DNA of 64,000 bases from Acidobacteriota bacterium (GTDB taxonomy: Bacteria > Acidobacteriota > Terriglobia > Bryobacterales > Bryobacteraceae): NCBI GenBank assembly GCA_017307505.1, contig JAFKEE010000034.1, positions 124,001-188,000 on the forward strand, in the 5' to 3' direction. The translations under genes and the position numbers were made by a program. Positions 1 to 7,113 of this stretch are shown piece after piece; position 1 is the first letter of the stretch; each line of letters starts with the position of its first letter. The notes under the pieces are model-generated. The model ran no database searches. It saw only the letters and a list, made by a program, of their open reading frames with translations, and was not told where the DNA came from.

Positions 1-360
1 TGGGAGCTTCTCGGGATTTCGGTCGGATGACGTTGGGGTTGGGGCGGGCCTCCGGCAATGCCGGGGGGAATGCTGGGGGAGCGGTTCGGGTTGTTGGGGC
101 GGATGGCCGGGGAAGTGGGTTTGTTCGGCCAGAATCTCATGCGCTGGATCTTGCGCATTGATTGCCTCTGCCGGATTCTTCAGGGAAAGGATTTTGGGGT
201 TCGAGGCGGGCGACGTTGGGGTTGGGGCGGGCCTCGGGCTATGGCGGAGGGAATGCTGGGGGAACTGAGCGGGTTGTTGGCACCGGGGTGTCGCGCTGTG
301 CGGCGGGTGGGCCAAATGGGTCTGTTCGGCCAAAATCGGGTTGGGTTGGTCGATTGACGG
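1..360. repeat. Imperfect tandem duplication in the 3' part of the partial gene
   Basis: Two stretches (about 25-150 and about 190-345) share long runs such as GACGTTGGGGTTGGGGCGGG, GGAATGCTGGGGGA and TGTTCGGCCA in the same order. They encode the repeated low-complexity tail of the minus-strand protein. Unit length is roughly 165 bp with small indels. Whether more units follow beyond base 1 cannot be seen. Confidence 0.65.
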
Positions 361-1035
361 TTCCGAGGCGGGCGGCTCCGGCTGGAGTTTGGGTTCGATT
401 GGGTTCATTTGGACTAATTCGGATTCGAGAAGGTCAGGGTCGGCGGCCAGGGCCAGTTCGACTTTGCGCAGGCGGGCCTGGATCCAGCCGGCGTAACGGT
501 TGAGGGCTTCGATGTAGCCGGATTGGCGGAGGACCCATGCGGTGGCTCCGGCTTCGTCGCCATTGGCGTGCTCGATGCCCGCGTTGAAGAGCGCCCGCTC
601 CCGGCTCTCGTGGAGGACCCGATGGCCGTCGAGCATCCACCAGTCGTAGTGGAGGGCTCGGCGGGCGGGGTCGGTGATACAGCGGGTCTTCTCTTCGGCC
701 CGGGCTCTGAAGTGCGCGGCAATGCGCGCGGGCATGCGATGGACACGGGCAAAGAAACGGGTGCGGCAGGCGTTTTCGGCTACGGCCGCCTTGCCGGCCT
801 CGGTGCGGGGGCCGGTGGATTTCTGCGCGTTGGCGCGGTTCGCGGCGAGGCGCTTTTCGGAAATGCTGGCCAGGGGGCGGGTGGTGCGGCCGGGGCTGGA
901 CTTCGTGGCCGGGTGGTTCTCCGAGCAGGATGCGACGGCGGTTCCGGTGCTGAACCCGCCTTCCTTGGGGGCAGGCACGGAGGCCGGAAGTCCCTCGGCA
1001 ACGCGGGTGACTTCCGTGATATCGACGTAATTCAT
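1..1035 (-). CDS. Partial hypothetical protein with RLAANRANAQKSTGPRT-type domain; C-terminus outside window
   Basis: The reading frame opens with ATG at 1035, preceded by AGAGGA, and stays open to base 1, so the 3' end lies outside the window. Around residues 65-100 it carries an ANRANAQKSTGPRTEAGK block. I recall this block from many uncharacterised proteins of Acidobacteria and Planctomycetes; its function is unknown. A helical, charged middle part (residues about 110-230) follows, then a Pro/Gln/His-rich tail. In the tail a unit of about 45 residues beginning ILAEQTH occurs twice. No signal peptide or catalytic motif is visible. The longer reading frames on either strand here are shadows of this gene. 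Confidence 0.7.
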   Translation of the reverse strand, partial: MNYVDITEVTRVAEGLPASVPAPKEGGFSTGTAVASCSENHPATKSSPGRTTRPLASISEKRLAANRANAQKSTGPRTEAGKAAVAENACRTRFFARVHRMPARIAAHFRARAEEKTRCITDPARRALHYDWWMLDGHRVLHESRERALFNAGIEHANGDEAGATAWVLRQSGYIEALNRYAGWIQARLRKVELALAADPDLLESELVQMNPIEPKLQPEPPASEPSIDQPNPILAEQTHLAHPPHSATPRCQQPAQFPQHSLRHSPRPAPTPTSPASNPKILSLKNPAEAINAQDPAHEILAEQTHFPGHPPQQPEPLPQHSPRHCRRPAPTPTSSDRNPEKLP

Positions 1036-1504
1036 TGAAATATCCTCTGTATCCAGCGTAGCCAGGGGCTACCAAGCGTTTTCGAGAATGAGGTCTGTAA
1101 GTCGTTGAATTGACGAGACGAGGAATTTTTTGAAGTCGTGTCATCAAAGGATCTTAATGCGCGAAATCAGGGAGAACATGGCAGGTGGTGCCGGAAATCG
1201 GGAGAGCCGAGGGCATTGGAGCCGGTGGCAGTTCTGACTGGTTGGACCTGGTTCGGGGGACCGGCCGCCTGATGTTGCGCTCCTGGCGGCCGAAGCGGTT
1301 CGGGCGTGAAGCGGGGACGATCCGCCGGCGCTTTCCGGCCTCGTCCCCATACCTTCCCCTGCGGTTCAGGTCAGCGCTGCCTTTTGGAAGAAGCCTCCGT
1401 TCTGTGCGGAACGGAGGCCTGGCCAGAAGCCGTTAGTTCGCGTCCAAAAGGTCCGCCTCTCTGCCGATTGCGGTGCGTGCTGTTGACAACCGCAGGCGGG
1501 GCGT
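1036..1504. other. 469 bp intergenic region with two hairpins, no recognised gene
   Basis: Short reading frames here have no start signal or family resemblance. Two strong inverted repeats occur: 1313-1348 (GGGGACGA paired with TCGTCCCC around an inner GCCGG/CCGGC stem) and 1393-1418 (10 bp perfect stem GCCTCCGTTC, 6 nt loop). The second lies 87 bp past the patatin stop on the minus strand and could end that transcript, but its T-run is weak (TTCTT). Confidence 0.5.
1393..1418 (-). terminator. Possible terminator hairpin after patatin gene
   Basis: A perfect 10 bp stem with a 6 nt loop. Read on the minus strand it is followed by TTCTTCC, a poor U-tract. It lies downstream of the minus-strand patatin gene. 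Confidence 0.35.
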
Positions 1505-2356
1505 TCACCACCAACCGGTCGTGCCTCGGGCCTGGACGACGCGGTGGCCTTGGGCGCGGCCGGCGCGGGTGGCGGGTTCACAGATCGCGGGATCCATGAG
1601 CGAGCCAACCGACGCCATGGCTTCGGTCGCCTCTTCGTCCGGCTGGATCACGATGACCTCCGATCCGGTCGCCCGGAGATCGGCGACGCCTTCTTCCAGC
1701 GAGACCAGCTTGAGAGCCCATGGCGGCGCTTTCAGAGCCAGGACCAGTGCCTTGGGGTAGCCTGCCGCGAGATCGGCATTGTCACTAGAGTGGAAGCCGC
1801 CGTCAATGTAAGGGGCGCCTTCGAACCAGATGGGGGCGGCTCCGAAGAAGGCCGTCGTGGCCATCAGGGCGTCTACCAGATCGATGCCACATTCGCGGTC
1901 GAAGGCCCGGCGGACACCGGTTTCGGCGTTTAGCGCGATGAGGCGGATGAGGCGGTCCGGCCAGGTCTGCATCGGCAACTGGGAGGAAACGAGCGCGCGG
2001 CGGTCGGGGCCGGCGTTCGCCAGGGCGAGAGCGCCGATGCGCTTCAGGATTTCGGTGCGCTCGCCGCCGAGTTCTTTTGCGTGTGCGATGTCGCGCTGAA
2101 GCTTGCCCCAGTCCGCGCCGAATGATGGTCGCGCTACGTGGGCGGCGACATTCACCTGCCCCTCGAAGATTTTCTCCAGCGGTGTGCCGGAAGCCAGTTG
2201 CAGGGCTACGCGGCCGCCGGAGGAGGTGCCGATGAGTACGTCGGCATCGCGGACGTCGACACCGGCGTCGGCCATGCCGACGATGAGTCCGGTGGACCAG
2301 GAACTGGCGGCAAATCCGCCGCCACCGATTACCAGGGCCTTTTGTTGATTGTTCAG
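1505..2356 (-). CDS. Patatin-like phospholipase, start codon disturbed
   Basis: Patatin-family serine lipid acyl hydrolase. The glycine-rich oxyanion loop (GGGGF, residues 11-15), the nucleophile elbow GTSSG (Ser45) and the catalytic Asp in DGG (about Asp185) are all present, giving the Ser-Asp dyad. The first in-frame ATG (2275) would cut off the glycine loop, so translation must begin upstream. The only plausible in-frame codon there is CTG at 2354-2356, with GGAGA 7 nt upstream. An ATG at 2370 is in another frame and reaches a TGA after five codons. One missing base between the two would give a natural MENP(x)ILNNQQK start. The gene is therefore CTG-initiated, frameshifted, or affected by a sequence error. 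No signal peptide is visible. Confidence 0.75.
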   Translation of the reverse strand: MNNQQKALVIGGGGFAASSWSTGLIVGMADAGVDVRDADVLIGTSSGGRVALQLASGTPLEKIFEGQVNVAAHVARPSFGADWGKLQRDIAHAKELGGERTEILKRIGALALANAGPDRRALVSSQLPMQTWPDRLIRLIALNAETGVRRAFDRECGIDLVDALMATTAFFGAAPIWFEGAPYIDGGFHSSDNADLAAGYPKALVLALKAPPWALKLVSLEEGVADLRATGSEVIVIQPDEEATEAMASVGSLMDPAICEPATRAGRAQGHRVVQARGTTGWW

Positions 2357-2682
2357 TATGGATTCTCCATGGGATCAGGATAGCGGGTGGAGGTGGGGAC
2401 GAGGGGTGGCGCAACCCGAGAGTCCTGCAAGCAAGCACAACCTCTCACGCTCGGAATGGGAAATCTAGCCACAGATAAACGCAGATGAACACAGATTGCA
2501 GCCAGAAGGAGAGAGTAACGGAAGAGGCTGGGTAACTTCGAAGTCTGTCCCAATCCCGGTCTTTCTCAACTCAGTCTCCCATCTGTGTGTATCTGTGTTC
2601 ATCAGTGGCCCAATCTCCGAGTCCCTCGCCCGGCGTCCCGCCATTTCCGGATGTTACGATCTCTATTGAGGTCTTCATTCCT
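2357..2682. other. Intergenic region holding repeat copy 1 and pgk leader
   Basis: Most of this 326 bp gap is the dispersed repeat at 2418-2614. The rest is a short leader before pgk with TACGAT at 2655-2660 as a possible -10 box and GAGG at 2667-2670 as ribosome binding site. No gene is seen. Confidence 0.5.
2418..2614 (+). repeat. 197 bp dispersed repeat, copy 1
   Basis: This is homologous over its whole length to the reverse complement of 5084-5280, with scattered substitutions and equal length. The core is bounded by near-perfect terminal inverted repeats (GCCACAGATAAAC at one end, GTTCATCAGTGGCCC at the other), each built on an ACAGAT/ATCTGT iteration. The interior is asymmetric and holds a conserved block with TTCGAAGTCTGTCCCAATCC. 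No coding potential is apparent. Confidence 0.8.
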
Positions 2683-3852
2683 ATGGCTAAACTCTCCATC
2701 CGCGATCTCGATCTGAAGGGCAAGCGCATCTTCATGCGCGTCGATTTCAATGTCCCGCTGGCCCCTGGCGGCCAGGAGATCACCTCCGACAAGCGCATCA
2801 AAGCGGCTCTCCCGACCATCAAGTACGCCCTCGAACAGGGCGCCGGCCTCGTGCTGGCCTCGCACCTGGGCCGTCCCAAGGGCAAACCGAATCCAGAGAT
2901 GAGCCTGAAGCCGGTCGCCGCCAAGCTCTCCGAACTGCTGGGCAAGCCGGTCGCCTTCGCGCCGGACTGCATCGGCGCCGAAGTGGAAGCGATGCTGCCC
3001 GCCCCGGGCGAGATCCTGCTGCTCGAGAATCTGCGCTATCACGCGGAAGAAGAGAAGAACGATCCGGCGTTCGCACAGCAACTGGCGAAGCTGGGTGATG
3101 TGTATGTGAACGACGCCTTCGGCACGGCGCACCGCGCTCATGCGTCGACGGAAGGGATCATCGCGTTCCTGAAGCCGGCCGCAGCTGGCTTGCTGATGGA
3201 GAAGGAACTCGAGTACCTCTTCAAGTGCACGCAGAACCCCGAGCACCCCTGCGTGGGCATCCTGGGCGGCGCGAAGGTTTCGGACAAGATCGAAGTCATC
3301 CAGAACCTCCTGAAGTTCGTCGACCGGCTGCTGATCGGCGGCGCGATGGCCTACACGTTCATGAAGGCGCAGGGCAAGCCGACGGGCAAGAGCCTGGTGG
3401 AAGAGGACAAGGTGGAGCTCGCGAAGGAACTGCTGGCCACCTCCGGCGACAAGCTGCTGCTGCCGATCGATCATGTGGTGTCGGCCGAGTTCGCCGAAAA
3501 CGCTCCGAACGAGGTGGTGACGGAGATTCCGGAAGGCAAGATGGGGCTCGACATCGGACCGGCGACGGCAGCCGAGTTCGCGGCGGTGTTGAAGTCGTCG
3601 AAGACGATCATCTGGAACGGCCCGATGGGCGTGTTCGAGAAGAAACCGTTCGACAAGGGCACCGTGGCGGTGGCGATGGCCGTAGCCGAATCCGGAGCAC
3701 TCTCCGTGGTGGGCGGCGGCGATTCGGAGAAGGCCGTGAAGTCGGCCGGTTTGTCCGACAAGATTAGCCACATCTCGACGGGCGGCGGCGCTTCGCTGGA
3801 GTTCCTGTCGGGCCTGGTTCTGCCCGGTGTGGCGGCCCTGACCGACAAATAG
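2683..3852 (+). CDS. pgk: Phosphoglycerate kinase
   Basis: Glycolytic transfer of phosphate between 1,3-bisphosphoglycerate and ADP in the cytoplasm. The 389-residue length is normal for the family. The N-domain substrate loop RVDFNVPL (residues 19-26), GGAKVSDKI, the NGPMGVFE loop and the C-terminal GGGDS nucleotide-binding loop are all intact. The ATG at 2683 is chosen because the family starts at this MAKLS-type end and GAGG lies 12 nt upstream; the frame continues upstream only through repeat sequence. It is unusual to find pgk without gap or tpi next to it. Here it is isolated between two inverted repeats and followed by a strong terminator. Confidence 0.97.
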   Translation: MAKLSIRDLDLKGKRIFMRVDFNVPLAPGGQEITSDKRIKAALPTIKYALEQGAGLVLASHLGRPKGKPNPEMSLKPVAAKLSELLGKPVAFAPDCIGAEVEAMLPAPGEILLLENLRYHAEEEKNDPAFAQQLAKLGDVYVNDAFGTAHRAHASTEGIIAFLKPAAAGLLMEKELEYLFKCTQNPEHPCVGILGGAKVSDKIEVIQNLLKFVDRLLIGGAMAYTFMKAQGKPTGKSLVEEDKVELAKELLATSGDKLLLPIDHVVSAEFAENAPNEVVTEIPEGKMGLDIGPATAAEFAAVLKSSKTIIWNGPMGVFEKKPFDKGTVAVAMAVAESGALSVVGGGDSEKAVKSAGLSDKISHISTGGGASLEFLSGLVLPGVAALTDK

Positions 3853-3876
3853 TCCTCCGAGTCTGATATCAAAGAT

Positions 3877-3919
3877 GGGACGGCCCGGCAGCCTGCTGCC
3901 GCGCCGTCCCGTTTTTTTT
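3877..3919 (+). terminator. Rho-independent terminator of pgk
   Basis: GGGACGGC pairs with GCCGTCCC, with inner CGGCAG/CTGCCG pairing and a short loop, directly followed by eight T residues (3912-3919). It lies 25 bp past the pgk stop. The next start codon (3920) touches the T-run. Confidence 0.9.
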
Positions 3920-4597
3920 ATGCCACTCATCGTGACTGGCGGCGACGGCGCGCTGTTCCACCAACTGCAGAAGTTGCAGGCGCCCTTTCCGGAGATCGTC
4001 ATCGAGGCGAAGGGCCGCGGCAACGCGCTGGCCCGGGACCTGCGTGCCTTGCCGGCTCCGGCGGCCGTGGACCTGATGGCGGTGGAGGTGATCCCGGAAC
4101 GGGGCGCTCCGTACCTGCGGCTCTGCGGGTCGTCTGTATCGTTCGGCTATCCGACCCTGGTGACGCGGCTGGCGGAGCATTTCCGGCCACTGCGGCGTTT
4201 GAGCTATGCCGCGGCGTCGGTGCTGGCCTGGCCGAGCGCGCAGGAGTTCCGGATTGGGTATGACGGCAGTCCACTGGAGAAGCAGCGGCTGACAGGGATC
4301 CTACTGAACAACACGAAGCATGTGGGCGGGTTTGTGGGCTTCCCCGAGGCGTCGTGCCAGGACGGGCTGGCCGATGTCATGGAGATGACGGCCCTCTATC
4401 CGTCGCAGATGCTGCACAACGTGACGTCGATGCTGCAGCTGCCGGTGTGGCGGCCGTCGCGGTTCCTGCAGGTGGGGGCAGCCGAGATCCACGCTCCGGC
4501 GGCGCAGGAGCTGATGCTGGATGGAGAGCTGATTCCCGGGGTGGCGGGCCTCCGGCTTCGGATGATGCCGGCGGCGCTCGTCTGCCGGACGTTGTAG
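3920..4597 (+). CDS. Diacylglycerol kinase/YegS-like protein, N-terminally short
   Basis: Recognisable DAGK/YegS lipid-kinase blocks occur in order: GGDG at residues 7-10 (family GGDGT, here followed by Ala), GRGNALAR at about 33-40 (family GTGNDFAR), a middle DGLADV block near residue 150 and a late LDGELIPG. The protein is 225 residues against about 300. It begins just before GGDG, so the first roughly 55-60 residues with the usual NPxSG motif are missing. Its ATG abuts the T-run of the pgk terminator and has no Shine-Dalgarno; an in-frame ATG at 3875 lies inside the terminator. It may be a truncated remnant or a divergent short form. Confidence 0.65.
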   Translation: MPLIVTGGDGALFHQLQKLQAPFPEIVIEAKGRGNALARDLRALPAPAAVDLMAVEVIPERGAPYLRLCGSSVSFGYPTLVTRLAEHFRPLRRLSYAAASVLAWPSAQEFRIGYDGSPLEKQRLTGILLNNTKHVGGFVGFPEASCQDGLADVMEMTALYPSQMLHNVTSMLQLPVWRPSRFLQVGAAEIHAPAAQELMLDGELIPGVAGLRLRMMPAALVCRTL

Positions 4598-4636
4598 GCG
4601 GGCCGCGCGGGTCTGGTTTGGCCTCACAATGGGTTC

Positions 4637-5056
4637 ATGTCGACCCGTGCCCCTTTTGCCTGGCGCAGCCGGATCCGGTTCGTTGATACGGACGCGAGCT
4701 GCCGGATTCACTACTCGGCGTTGTTCCGCCATCTGGAGACGGCCGAGGACGAGTTCATGCGATCGCTGGGGTTTGCTTACTCCGAGCGGGCGCCGGCGCA
4801 TCTGTCGTATCCGCGGGTTCATGTGGAGGCGGACTACCTGGCGGCACTGCGGTATGACGACCCGATCTACATCACGGTGGGGGTGTCGAAGCTGGGGACC
4901 TCGTCGTACACGCTGGAGTTCAACGTGTATCTGGAAGAGACGTCGGAAGTGGCCGCGAGCGGGATCATCACGGTGGTGTGCATGTCGACGAAGACGCAAA
5001 AGGCGTGTCCGTTGCCGGAAGATCTGCGCGAGGCATTGAGCGGGCACAGGACGTGA
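4637..5056 (+). CDS. Acyl-CoA thioesterase, 4HBT/YbgC hotdog fold
   Basis: A 139-residue hotdog-fold thioesterase. The N-terminal RFVDTDASCRIHYSALF block matches the DTDAxGxVHYxxY signature of the YbgC/4-hydroxybenzoyl-CoA thioesterase group, with the Asp as expected general base or nucleophile. It is followed by RHLETAEDEF of the long helix. Expected activity is hydrolysis of short- or medium-chain acyl-CoA in the cytoplasm; the substrate cannot be told. It starts 39 bp after the DAGK-like gene on the same strand and may be co-transcribed. Confidence 0.85.
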   Translation: MSTRAPFAWRSRIRFVDTDASCRIHYSALFRHLETAEDEFMRSLGFAYSERAPAHLSYPRVHVEADYLAALRYDDPIYITVGVSKLGTSSYTLEFNVYLEETSEVAASGIITVVCMSTKTQKACPLPEDLREALSGHRT

Positions 5057-5083
5057 GAACCCAAGTGGGGCAGGATTCCTCGA

Positions 5084-5280
5084 ATTGGGCCACAGATGAA
5101 CACAGATATACACAGATGGGAGACTGAGTTGAGAAAGACCGGGATTGGGACAGACTTCGAAGTTACCAGTCCTCTCCTGGTACTCTCTCCTTCTGGCTGC
5201 AATCTGTGTCTATCTGTGTTTATCTGTGGCCAAGAATTGCGCTCCGATTGTGAGAGGTTGTGCTCGCTTGCGGGACTCTT
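5084..5280 (-). repeat. 197 bp dispersed repeat, copy 2 (inverted)
   Basis: Reverse-complement partner of 2418-2614, of the same length. Terminal inverted repeats are GGCCACAGATGAACACAGAT (5088-5107) and ATCTGTGTTTATCTGTGGCC (5212-5231), and the sequence beyond the core is also shared up to about 5280. A third, partial end fragment (TTGGGCCACTGATGGACACAG) follows at 5284-5304 and runs into the GxxExxY gene. Confidence 0.8.
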
Positions 5281-5283
5281 TGA

Positions 5284-5318
5284 TTGGGCCACTGATGGAC
5301 ACAGATACACACGGATCG
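5284..5318 (+). repeat. Partial third copy of repeat end
   Basis: This stretch resembles the 5084-5117 end of the repeat in the same orientation (ATTGGGCCAC.GATG.ACACAGATA.ACAC.GAT). The start codon and first roughly eight codons of the GxxExxY gene lie inside it. Confidence 0.6.
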
Positions 5319-5696
5319 GAATCTGAGATTACGGAAGCTGTGATTGGGGCTGCCTTCGAGGTTGCGAATGTTCTCGGGGCCGGGTTTCTGGAGAAGGTCT
5401 ACGAACGGGCTCTGATGCGCGAACTGGGGTTGCGGGGGGTACGGGCCAAATCGCAGGTTGCCCTGCCCGTCCGCTACAAAGGGCAGTGCATCGGCGAGTA
5501 TGTGGCCGATCTCATCGTGCAGGACAGAGTGATCGTGGAATTGAAGTGCGTGGAGTGCTTCGCGAACGAACATCTGGCCCAGTGCATCAACTACCTGAAA
5601 GCTTCCGGTCTGCGCGTCGCCCTGCTCCTGAACTTCCAGCGCTCGAAAGTGGCCTGGAAGCGCGTGGTCTTCGACCGGGAACCGGTTCCGGAATAG
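5295..5696 (+). CDS. GxxExxY protein (PDDEXK_3-like)
   Basis: A 133-residue member of the GxxExxY family, treated in Pfam as a PD-(D/E)XK nuclease-like fold. Visible signature residues are G30-x-x-E33-x-x-Y36 in GFLEKVY, then Asp72 in YVADLIV and the ExK pair Glu82/Lys84 in VELK, which matches a D...ExK active site. The biological role of the family is not established. The ATG at 5295 gives the normal family length; the frame continues upstream only through repeat sequence. Residues 1-8 (MDTDTHGS) are encoded by repeat-end DNA, and I recall similar repeat-derived N-termini in other members. Confidence 0.85.
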   Translation: MDTDTHGSESEITEAVIGAAFEVANVLGAGFLEKVYERALMRELGLRGVRAKSQVALPVRYKGQCIGEYVADLIVQDRVIVELKCVECFANEHLAQCINYLKASGLRVALLLNFQRSKVAWKRVVFDREPVPE

Positions 5697-5708
5697 GGTG
5701 TCCCCTTG

Positions 5709-5737
5709 GCCGGGCGGAGAACCGTCCTCCGCCCGGC
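5709..5737. terminator. Bidirectional hairpin between convergent genes
   Basis: A perfect 11 bp stem (GCCGGGCGGAG with CTCCGCCCGGC) and a 7 nt loop lie between the stop codons of the convergent GxxExxY gene and the class V aminotransferase. There is no T-run on either side. Confidence 0.6.
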
Positions 5738-5751
5738 TTCCAGGAGGAGCC

Positions 5752-7038
5752 TCAGGCCGGAATCGAACCCTTGCGGATGATCTTCTCCATCACCTCCGCG
5801 AAGGTGTCCACTTCCTCCAACGTCGTGTAAACATTGGGTGTGATCCGCAACCCGTGATACTCGCCGGGGGTCACGATGGCGACAGTCCAGATGCGGTACT
5901 TGTCCATCAGGTACTTGGCCAGCGCCGGAGCGTCGAAGCCGTCCACCTGGATGAACCCGATGCCGCACGACTGCTCGGGATCGTCGCTGTTCAGGATCTT
6001 CACCCCGGGCAACTCGCGCAGCTTGTTCGACCAGCGGCGGCGCAGGTAGCGCAGACGCTCCGCTTTGCGCTCCGCGCCGATGCTCTCGTGGAACGTCAGG
6101 GCTTCCGTAATCGCATTGCGCTGCGAAGCCGGATGAGTGCCGATCTCTTCGAACTTGCGGATGTTCTCCGCCATGTTCTCGGGCGCGGCCATCATCGGCC
6201 AGATCTTTGAAATCTTGGATTTGCGGACATACAACATGCCCGTTCCAATCGGCGCCAGCACCCACTTGTGCAGCGACGTGCCGTAGTAGTCGCAGTCCAG
6301 GTCCTCGTGCTTGAACGGGAACTGGGCAAACGCATGCGCGCCGTCCACCACTACTTCAATCCCGCGCGCCCGGGCCATCTGGCAGATCTTCTTTACCGGG
6401 AAGATCTGGCCGGTCCGGTTCGTGATGTGGCAGATGTGGATGACCTTGGTCTTCGGAGTGATGTTCTCCTCGATCCGCTTGGCCAGGTAGTCCAGGCTGG
6501 GCGGAGGCACCGGGAAGGTGATCTGTTTCAGGACGATGCCGTCGCGGCGTTCGCGCTGCTTCCAGGTTGTGATCATGCGCGGATAGTCCTGATTTGTGGT
6601 CAGGACCTCGTCGCCGGCCTTCAGTTCCATGCCGAGCTGCACGATCTCCAGCGACTCGCTGGCATTGCGCGTAATGGCGATCTCTTCCGGGTCGCACCCA
6701 AACGTGCGCGCCAGACGGCGGCGCACGGTCTCGATGCCCGGGTCGAGCACGTTCCACATGTAGTAGGACGGGCTCATGTTCTCTACTTCGAGGTAGCGTT
6801 TTTCTGTATCCATGACCATTCTCGGTGACGGCGAGACGCCGCCGTTGTTGAGATTGATCAGGTTGCGATCGACGGTGAACGCGTGACGGATGTTGAGCCA
6901 GAAATCCTCATCTCTGGCCACGGAATCGGCCGGCCGGCCGGAAACAGCCTCTACCGCGGACTGGGCGCGCGCCACAGAATCGTGCTGCATGACTGCGAGC
7001 GCCCCTACGGTGGAGGAGACGAAACGTCGTCGGTCCAT
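5752..7038 (-). CDS. Class V aminotransferase with twin-arginine-like leader
   Basis: PLP-dependent fold-type I enzyme of the NifS/isopenicillin N epimerase group, 428 residues. The Schiff-base lysine is Lys258 in SLHKW, the cofactor Asp232 is in VDGAHA, and TNQDYPR and HITNRTGQ are typical blocks. The N-terminus MDRRRF followed by a hydrophobic stretch to about residue 25 (AxA) looks like a Tat signal, implying folding with PLP before export. The substrate is unknown; no active-site desulfurase Cys loop is evident. It is last of a minus-strand run (nth, lipoprotein, GT-C, kinase), 75 bp after the kinase. A paralogue lies at 49495-50742. Confidence 0.85.
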   Translation of the reverse strand: MDRRRFVSSTVGALAVMQHDSVARAQSAVEAVSGRPADSVARDEDFWLNIRHAFTVDRNLINLNNGGVSPSPRMVMDTEKRYLEVENMSPSYYMWNVLDPGIETVRRRLARTFGCDPEEIAITRNASESLEIVQLGMELKAGDEVLTTNQDYPRMITTWKQRERRDGIVLKQITFPVPPPSLDYLAKRIEENITPKTKVIHICHITNRTGQIFPVKKICQMARARGIEVVVDGAHAFAQFPFKHEDLDCDYYGTSLHKWVLAPIGTGMLYVRKSKISKIWPMMAAPENMAENIRKFEEIGTHPASQRNAITEALTFHESIGAERKAERLRYLRRRWSNKLRELPGVKILNSDDPEQSCGIGFIQVDGFDAPALAKYLMDKYRIWTVAIVTPGEYHGLRITPNVYTTLEEVDTFAEVMEKIIRKGSIPA

Positions 7039-7113
7039 GAGTCACGATAACGGCGGCTGGCCCGGCAGGTCAACCGGAATAGCCGCGGAGGGCCCGATGA
7101 TCTGCGAAATTCG

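Noticed and set aside
434-1147. 237-codon minus-strand frame at window start
   Set aside because: Overlaps the RLAANRANAQKSTGPRT gene in a different frame; sequence is Arg/Pro-rich shadow.
2602-4023. 473-codon minus-strand frame over pgk
   Set aside because: It is an antisense shadow of pgk; GC-rich codon bias makes it open, and the translation resembles no family.
2418-5280. Composite transposon
   Set aside because: Inverted repeats flank three genes but no transposase is present and pgk is a core gene; reported only as a repeat pair.
5752-5775. tRNA T-loop-like GGAATCGAACCC
   Set aside because: It is the coding end of the aminotransferase (GSIPA stop); no cloverleaf can be drawn around it.
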